DNA of 8,650 nucleotides from Candidatus Izemoplasma sp. (lineage in GTDB: Bacteria > Bacillota_I > Bacilli_A > Izemoplasmatales > Izemoplasmataceae). The stretch spans positions 1 to 8,650 of the forward strand of contig JAIPGE010000051.1 of NCBI GenBank assembly GCA_021736285.1. Reading direction: 5' to 3'. Numbering within the stretch: the stretch's first letter is position 1; each line of letters opens with the position of its first letter. Shown here piece after piece: positions 1 to 5,600 of this stretch. The translations under genes were made by a program, and so were the position numbers. The notes under the pieces were generated by a model that was given only the letters and a program-made list of their open reading frames with translations, made no database searches and was not told where the DNA came from.

Positions 1-1266
1 TCAACAGGACAACATCCAGGCGGTATTGTTGTGGTCCCAACTTATAAAGAAATTTATGATGTGACGCCTGTTCAATACCCAGCAGATGACACAACAAGCA
101 GTTGGCGAACAACCCATTTTGATTATCATAGTTTTGAAGAAAATCTCTTTAAACTTGATGTGTTAGGACACGATGACCCAACAATGATTCGTTTCTTAAT
201 GGATTATGTCAAACAACACCCAATTGATTTTCCATTCGCAGATGCAAGAGAAATCCCACTTGATGATCCCAATGTTTATGGCATGCTAAATTCAACAGAC
301 GCAATTGGGCTGACAGAAGAAGATTTAAACAGTGCCGTCGCAAGTTTTGGTATTCCGGAAATGGGTACCAAGTTTGTTCGTGATATGTTAACTGATTCTC
401 GTCCTAAAACCTTTGCCGATGTCGTAAAAATCAGTGGGTTATCACATGGTACAGATGTTTGGAGTAACAATGCAAGAGATCTCGTAACAGGGCAGAATCA
501 ACGCTTTGGTAAAATACCATTTAAAAATGTTATTGGATGTCGCGATGATATCATGGTTTACTTGATTCAAAACAATATGCCACAAGAAATCGCTTTTGAA
601 ATATCAGAATTTATTCGTAAAGGCAAAGCCCAATTTCAACCAGATAAGTGGGAAGGTTATATTACAATTATGAAACAACACAATATCCCAGATTGGTATA
701 TTTGGTCATGTGGTAAAATTAAATATATGTTTCCAAAAGCCCACGCTACAGCCTACGTTATGATGGCACTAAGAATTGCTTGGTTTAAATATTATCATCC
801 AATATTATTCTATAGTGCGTACTTTTCAAAACGCGCGAGTGATTTCGATATTTATGCCTTTTTAGGTGGCGAATATGAAATTAGAAAACGGATGAATGAA
901 ATTGATGAACAAGGCAATCGCGCAACGGATCGTGATAAACGTCTTTATACGATATTAGAAATTGCACTTGAAATGGTGAAACGTGGCTTTGGCTTTAAAA
1001 CAATTGATATCAACGAGTCAGATGCCACAGAATTTAAAATAACCGAAGATCAAAAACAATTGTTACTGCCATTTATTACAGTTGATGGACTCGGCTTAAA
1101 AGTTGCGAACTCAATTGTTGAAGCTAGAGAAGAAGAACCATTTAAAACGCAAGAAGATATTAAGACAAGAACCAATTTATCTAAAACAGTGTTTAATAAA
1201 CTAGATATGTTAGATGTTTTTGAAGGCATCCCTGAAGATTCACAAATGAATTTATTTAACTTATAA
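1..1266 (+). CDS. polC: DNA polymerase III alpha subunit, PolC type (C-terminal part, 5' end outside window)
   Basis: This is the replicative DNA polymerase of low-GC Gram-positive bacteria. The frame is open from base 1 and ends at TAA 1264-1266, so 421 C-terminal codons of a protein usually about 1440 residues long are present; the exonuclease, PHP and first palm segments lie upstream. The fragment begins with the PolC motif TGQHPGGIVVVP (residues 2-13). The motif KLDVLGHDDPT follows at residues 51-61. Its Asp53 (codon 157-159) matches the third catalytic palm aspartate, by analogy with the KFDFLGL motif of DnaE. Further PolC landmarks are GLSHGTDVW, GCRDDIMVYLI and KIKYMFPKAHATAYVMMA. A helix-hairpin-helix DNA-binding segment (VDGLGLKVANSIVEAREE) lies near residues 361-380. 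The C-terminus MNLFNL resembles the hydrophobic tail of PolC that binds the sliding clamp. The GTG at base 31 is internal and is not a start. Family identity is very secure. Confidence 0.97.
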   Translation, partial: STGQHPGGIVVVPTYKEIYDVTPVQYPADDTTSSWRTTHFDYHSFEENLFKLDVLGHDDPTMIRFLMDYVKQHPIDFPFADAREIPLDDPNVYGMLNSTDAIGLTEEDLNSAVASFGIPEMGTKFVRDMLTDSRPKTFADVVKISGLSHGTDVWSNNARDLVTGQNQRFGKIPFKNVIGCRDDIMVYLIQNNMPQEIAFEISEFIRKGKAQFQPDKWEGYITIMKQHNIPDWYIWSCGKIKYMFPKAHATAYVMMALRIAWFKYYHPILFYSAYFSKRASDFDIYAFLGGEYEIRKRMNEIDEQGNRATDRDKRLYTILEIALEMVKRGFGFKTIDINESDATEFKITEDQKQLLLPFITVDGLGLKVANSIVEAREEEPFKTQEDIKTRTNLSKTVFNKLDMLDVFEGIPEDSQMNLFNL

Positions 1267-1302
1267 AACAAGAACTGATTTGTTTAAAAATCAGTTCTTG
1301 TT
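1267..1302 (+). terminator. Hairpin after polC, probable terminator
   Basis: A perfect 15-bp inverted repeat (arms 1267-1281 and 1288-1302, 6-nt loop) starts directly after the polC stop codon. Read on the plus strand it lacks a clean T-run, because ACATAATA follows the stem, although the 3' arm itself is T-rich (TTCTTGTT). Read on the minus strand it would be followed by TTTTAT, but no minus-strand gene is seen to its right before 2261. Ending polC transcription is the simplest role. Slowing 3'-end decay is an alternative. Confidence 0.65.
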
Positions 1303-1313
1303 ACATAATAGGA

Positions 1314-1341
1314 TTGAGAAAATATAAAAAACTGATATAAT
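1314..1341 (+). promoter_or_regulatory. Sigma-A-type promoter for the EamA transporter gene
   Basis: A -35 element TTGAGA (1314-1319) lies 16 nt from a perfect -10 TATAAT (1336-1341). The -10 is preceded by TGA, giving an extended -10. The predicted start of transcription is near 1348, which leaves a leader of only about 20 nt before the ATG at 1369. The polC hairpin sits just upstream, so the transporter appears to be transcribed on its own. Confidence 0.75.
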
Positions 1342-1358
1342 TGTTACATCGAGAGAAC

Positions 1359-1364
1359 AGGTGA
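1359..1364 (+). promoter_or_regulatory. Ribosome binding site AGGTGA of the transporter gene
   Basis: AGGTGA lies 4 nt before ATG 1369. This spacing is short but usable. The GTG at 1361 and the ATG at 1364 lie in another frame that ends at TGA within three codons. The ATG at 1369 is therefore the only plausible start. Confidence 0.6.
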
Positions 1365-1368
1365 TGTC

Positions 1369-2250
1369 ATGAGAACAAAGTTGACCGGCTATTTTCTAGC
1401 CATTACAACAATTACAATATGGAGTTCTACATTTATTTTAACAAAACTGATGCTAGATTACATAACGCCACTACAAATTTTATCTGTGCGACTTTTCATA
1501 GCAACAGTGTTTTTATTCATCATTTATCCTAAATTTAATAGGGATACAAATTTTAAAACAGAATTGCTATTTTTAGGCAGTGGCGTTGGACTTGGACTTT
1601 ATTTTGTTTTTGAAAATACGGCAGTCGATATGACATATCCAAGTAATGTTGGGTTATTGGTTGCACTTTCTCCACTTTTCACTGCAATTATCAGCTCATT
1701 TCGGGAGCAAAAATCATATTTTATTCCAAAAAACATTATAGGACTTACCTTAGCATTACTCGGTGTTGGATTTGTTGTCTTTGGCAAAGGTGGAATCAAA
1801 GGTATTGAACCGTTAGGAGATTTTTTAGCAATTACTGCCGCATTAATGTTTTCAATCTATACTGCGTTTTTAAGTACTGTTAAGAAAAAGTTTCATATTA
1901 TTCAAAAAACACGAAAAGTATTTATTTATACACTCGCTGTCTTACTGATCTATAATTTTATATTTGGGGCATCTTTAAGGTGGGGAACATTCAATTCAAC
2001 AACTGTTTTCGGCGTATTATATCTTGCCTTACTCGCATCATCAGTTGCGTTCATTATGTGGAACAAAGCAATTGGATTAATTGGAACATTTAAAACAAAT
2101 TTATTTATCTATTTGGTCCCAGTATTTACAATGTTTATGAGTTATCTTGTGCTAGATGATCCGATAACACTATTGAATACATTGGGAACAGTTATTATTA
2201 TATTAGGATTGTACATTACTGAAAAAGAGCCTAAGCGCAATAATGCTTAG
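1369..2250 (+). CDS. EamA/DMT-superfamily membrane transporter, substrate unknown
   Basis: This is an integral membrane protein of 293 residues, the usual length of the drug/metabolite transporter EamA group (about 290-300). About ten hydrophobic helices can be placed at residues ~7-25, 36-53, 65-82, 92-111, 122-141, 149-168, 183-201, 212-230, 241-261 and 265-283, making two EamA repeats of five helices each. Typical signatures are IWSSTFILTK in helix 1, YPSNVGLLVALSPLFTAII in helix 4, GDFLAITAALMFSIYTAF in helix 6 and FIYLVPVFTMFMSYLVLDD in helix 9. The basic tail KEPKRNN is expected in the cytoplasm. Such proteins export amino acids, metabolites or drugs, or import some nutrients; the sequence does not reveal the substrate. 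The gene has its own promoter and no partner on its strand. Its stop codon lies inside the 3' arm of the following terminator hairpin. Confidence 0.93.
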   Translation: MRTKLTGYFLAITTITIWSSTFILTKLMLDYITPLQILSVRLFIATVFLFIIYPKFNRDTNFKTELLFLGSGVGLGLYFVFENTAVDMTYPSNVGLLVALSPLFTAIISSFREQKSYFIPKNIIGLTLALLGVGFVVFGKGGIKGIEPLGDFLAITAALMFSIYTAFLSTVKKKFHIIQKTRKVFIYTLAVLLIYNFIFGASLRWGTFNSTTVFGVLYLALLASSVAFIMWNKAIGLIGTFKTNLFIYLVPVFTMFMSYLVLDDPITLLNTLGTVIIILGLYITEKEPKRNNA

Positions 2251-2257
2251 GCTCTTT
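2224..2257. terminator. Bidirectional terminator between convergent genes
   Basis: Arms 2224-2236 (AAAGAGCCTAAGC) and 2245-2257 pair perfectly over 13 bp around an 8-nt loop. Read on the plus strand the hairpin is followed by CTCTTATT. Read on the minus strand the run TTTTTC ends the stem, and a G-U pair can extend the stem to 16 bp, so termination looks stronger in that direction. The transporter stop codon (2248-2250) lies inside the right arm. The cupin stop (2261-2263) is only 3 bp beyond the hairpin on the other strand, so one short element closes both convergent transcripts. Confidence 0.88.
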
Positions 2258-2260
2258 CTC

Positions 2261-2608
2261 TTATTGGTGACCTTCTTTGGGTACGATACAAATAAACTTC
2301 AAGGGATCATTTGATGTATTTTTAAATTGATGAACTGTATTCGCATCAACATACGCATATGATCCTTTACTCAAAGGATGAATATCATCTTCGATTTGCA
2401 ATGTCCCCTGCCCTTCTAAGACATAGTTGATATGCGGCCAAGGATGCTTATGATGGGGTGTATGTCCACCTTTTTCTACGGTGAACACACGCATCACATG
2501 ATCTTTCCAACCTTCTTTTTCACCAACCAATACTTGCATGCTGATGTCTTTAACAAGGTCGTATTTTATTTTAGCTTTATTTGTTTGTTTAATATGATTG
2601 ATTATCAT
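2261..2608 (-). CDS. Small tetra-histidine cupin metalloprotein (TM1459-like)
   Basis: A single-domain cupin of 115 residues with no signal peptide, so cytoplasmic. Cupin motif 1 is at residues 48-68, with the ligand pattern H53-x-H55-x3-H59 in HHKHPWPH followed by YVLEGQG. Motif 2 is at residues 82-97 (GSYAYVDANTVHQFKN) and gives the fourth ligand, H93. From memory, the length, the FTVE-GG lead-in, the HPW-H core and the C-terminal PKEG closely match Thermotoga maritima TM1459, whose Mn is held by His52, His54, His58 and His92, offset by one residue from here. The residue between Trp and His is Pro, where such proteins usually have Glu. TM1459 has shown oxidative alkene cleavage in vitro, but its cellular role is not known to me, so no substrate is assigned. 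The ATG follows an excellent ribosome binding site. The gene lies 29 bp downstream of the giant repeat gene, with no terminator between them, so co-transcription is likely. Confidence 0.92.
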   Translation of the reverse strand: MIINHIKQTNKAKIKYDLVKDISMQVLVGEKEGWKDHVMRVFTVEKGGHTPHHKHPWPHINYVLEGQGTLQIEDDIHPLSKGSYAYVDANTVHQFKNTSNDPLKFICIVPKEGHQ

Positions 2609-2613
2609 AGTTG

Positions 2614-2620
2614 CCTCCTT
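2614..2620 (-). promoter_or_regulatory. Strong ribosome binding site AAGGAGG of the cupin gene
   Basis: Read on the minus strand, AAGGAGG lies 5 nt before ATG 2608-2606. It is close to the ideal anti-16S complement and fixes the start. It lies in the 29-bp gap after the giant gene's stop codon (2638-2640), so the cupin can be translated independently from a shared messenger. It looks stronger than the giant gene's own site. Confidence 0.85.
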
Positions 2621-2637
2621 TAGGGATGCTATTAATA

Positions 2638-5600
2638 TTAATCGTAATAGTAAGCAACAATATCTAAGACCGCTTGTTTGCGTAAGAATGTATTGGTATC
2701 ATCATTCATGTAATCTGTTGCTTGGATTGTGTATGGATTTAACGGGTTAGATGCTAATGTTTCAAGGTCAGGGGTAATCATATTTCTTACAATCATGCTC
2801 GTAGCAACGATGTCACGTTGTCCAACTGTTAAGCCACCTAATGCAGCTGCATCGAAGTTAACGTTTGTGAAGTCACCTGTCGCAACTTGTTGTGTTGCTT
2901 GAATGAAGTATTTGATTTCATCTCTTGTTGTTAAGTCCCAATTTGCATAGGTTAATAAAGGATTCTCGGCAAGGGCTGGAACAACAATATTTGGATTGCC
3001 TCGCATCATACTATCAACTGTTGTGTGGACACTTGAACTAAAGAGTAATGTATCAAGTTCGGTATCTGTCATTGATGTAATTGTTGATGCATCCATGCCA
3101 CCGTTAAAGTCACTAACACCAAGGACTTCTAGAGACTCTAGTAATTTTTTAAGTTCAACTTTTTCAATGTGTTTATCAACAGTAGAACCAGTAACAGTAA
3201 TAGTTTCCCTAAAGGCTGTTGGAACAATTAAGGTAGTCGTACCAGATCCAATTGTTTCATCTTGGACATTTGGTAAAATTTTGTTTGAGATGGTTGCTTG
3301 GAGTGATGCACTGGTTAAGACAATATCAAAATCAGCTGCGAAAACTGTTGAAGGATCAAAGGTTAACGCCCCGAAGTCTGTTAATCCAAGTGCTTCAAGA
3401 CCATCCATTAAAGCTTCAATCTCTGTTAAATCAACATAGGTAACATCACTGTGAACAAGTCGAATATCATCTGTGGTATTTATATTGGTATCAGGTACAA
3501 TCAGTTCACCACCTGTACCGTTCAATAGTTTATCAGATAACGTCGCTTGAAGTGTTGAGGATAGTAAAATTGTTGCCCGTTCTGCAAAGAATTCACTTGA
3601 GTTAAGTTCAACACCAAAAGTATCTAAGTTGTTGTATCCCATTGCTGTAAAGGCATCAATTAAAGCCTTGATTTCATTTTTAATTATATAATTCTCAGTA
3701 CCAACAGATTTACGGATTTCATTGCCTGGTGTTTCACCCGCTTGGGTGTAATTCGGTACTTTGATTAAGCCATCGATATCATCAAGATCAATGACTTTAT
3801 CAGTAATGGTTCGATGAATCGATGCGCTGCCAAGTAGGATATCTTGATCGGCCGCATCTTCTAATAAGGTAAAGTCAAATGACCCATTAAAAGCAGTAAT
3901 GTCGTCAATCCCTAGAACTTCTAAGGCTTCGATCATTGCTTTGATTTCTGTTTTTTCAACAAACAATGTGCTTGCAACTGTCTGTTGGATAGAAACATTA
4001 TTAACATCAACATCAGGAACATTCAATGTTGCGTCTCCTAAATCAGTCATTTGTTTGGTGATTGTTGCATGCATAGAAGCACTACTTAGTAAGATATCTT
4101 GATCGGCACTTGCATAAATATTTGATAAGTTAATTGTTCCACTAAAGGTACCGATATCAGTAATCCCTAGGACTTCTAACGATTCAAACATTGCACCAAT
4201 TTCATCTTTAGAAATATATTCAAAGTCTGTATTTAATAAGGCATCTCCAACAACAATTCTGACAACATTTGTATCGATATCTTGAGTTGGAATACGCAAT
4301 GTCCCATCACCAAGTTCAATTAACTGTTCAGAGATGGTTCCTTGCATAATTGATGACCCTAATAAAATGTTACGGTTTGTTGAATCATAGAATGTGGTTA
4401 AATCAATTGAACCATCAAATGTAGTGACATCTGTAATACCTAATAAGTCCATGCCATCAATCATTGCTTCAAGTTCAGTTGCTATAATATATTCTGTCAG
4501 TGTAGGACCGCTACCAACTTCTTTTCTAATTTCTGTTGTATCATCTTCAGCAAAGTGTGGCACAACAAAGGATGCACCTGATGTAGTTCCTTGTAAATCA
4601 AGTACTTGTTTTGATACCGTTGCTTGAATGATAGATGATTTAAGCACATCTTCAGCATTAGTGCCTGTGGTTAGAAGACTTAAATCAACATTTCCATCAA
4701 ATGAACCAACATCTGTTAATTCTAAGATATTTAATGCATCAATAACTTCTTTAATTTCTATTTTTGAAATAAATTCAGTTTGATTACCAATAGGGCCAAT
4801 CAATTCTCTAACTACCGTTGTGTCATCTTCTTCAAAGTATGGAATCGTAATGTTCCCAGCAACATCTTGATCAATTAATTGATCAGAGATGGTTGCATGC
4901 ATAGTTGCACTTGTTAATAAGGTATCAACATTTGTTGGATCGCTAGTAATACTTGCTAAATCAACAGTTCCACTAAACGTTGTAACATCAGTGATTCCTA
5001 AAATATCTAAGCCATCAATCATTGCTTCAATTTCGGATGCTTTAATATATATAGTTTCTGTACCAGCACCACTATCACCAACCGTTACGCGAATGGCATT
5101 TGTATCAACATCTTCATAAGGAACAACAACAACATTGTCGCCTAGATCAAATATTTGTTTTGAAATAGTCGCTTGTATTGTTGACGATTCCAAGACAGTT
5201 GCCGCATTGGTCCCTGCTGTCAAGAGACTCAAATCAACATTTCCATCAAATGAAGCAACATCTGTTAATCCTAAAATATCCAACGCATCAATCATTGCTT
5301 CAATTTCGGTTTTATCAATGAATTCAATCTCGTTGCCAACTGGCCCAACAAGTTTTCGTATTTCGGTTAAGTCATCTTCTTTAAGATATGGAATTGAAAT
5401 ATTTCCAGCAACATCTTGATCAATTAACTGATCAGAGATGGTTGCATGTAATGTTGCACTGAGTAACATTTTAGTTATGTTACCAGGATCACTTGTGATG
5501 CTTGCTAAGTCAACAGAACCACTGAATGTATTAATGTCAGTAATACCGAGTATTTCTAAGGAATCTAAGATTGCAATGATTTCACTTTCAGTAATGTATT

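Noticed and set aside
31..33. GTG as a possible start of a shorter polC-like protein
   Set aside because: The frame is open and PolC-like from base 1 (TGQHPGG). There is no ribosome binding site ahead of 31, so this is an internal Val codon of a gene cut by the window edge.
1..1266. Mycoplasma-type genetic code (TGA as Trp)
   Set aside because: Trp codons in polC and the other genes are TGG and no in-frame TGA occurs in the intact frames, so the standard bacterial code explains everything seen.
2631..2642. 12-bp palindrome ATTAATATTAAT at the giant gene's stop codon
   Set aside because: It consists of AT-only bases, overlaps the stop codon, has no stable stem and no T-run. It is not a credible terminator or operator.
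4868..4885. Perfect 18-bp palindrome TGATCAATTAATTGATCA with two GATC sites
   Set aside because: It encodes the module residues DQLIDQ, whose codons happen to be symmetric. The sister copy near 5417 has one mismatch. It lies deep in coding sequence, so no operator or site-specific recombination role is supported.
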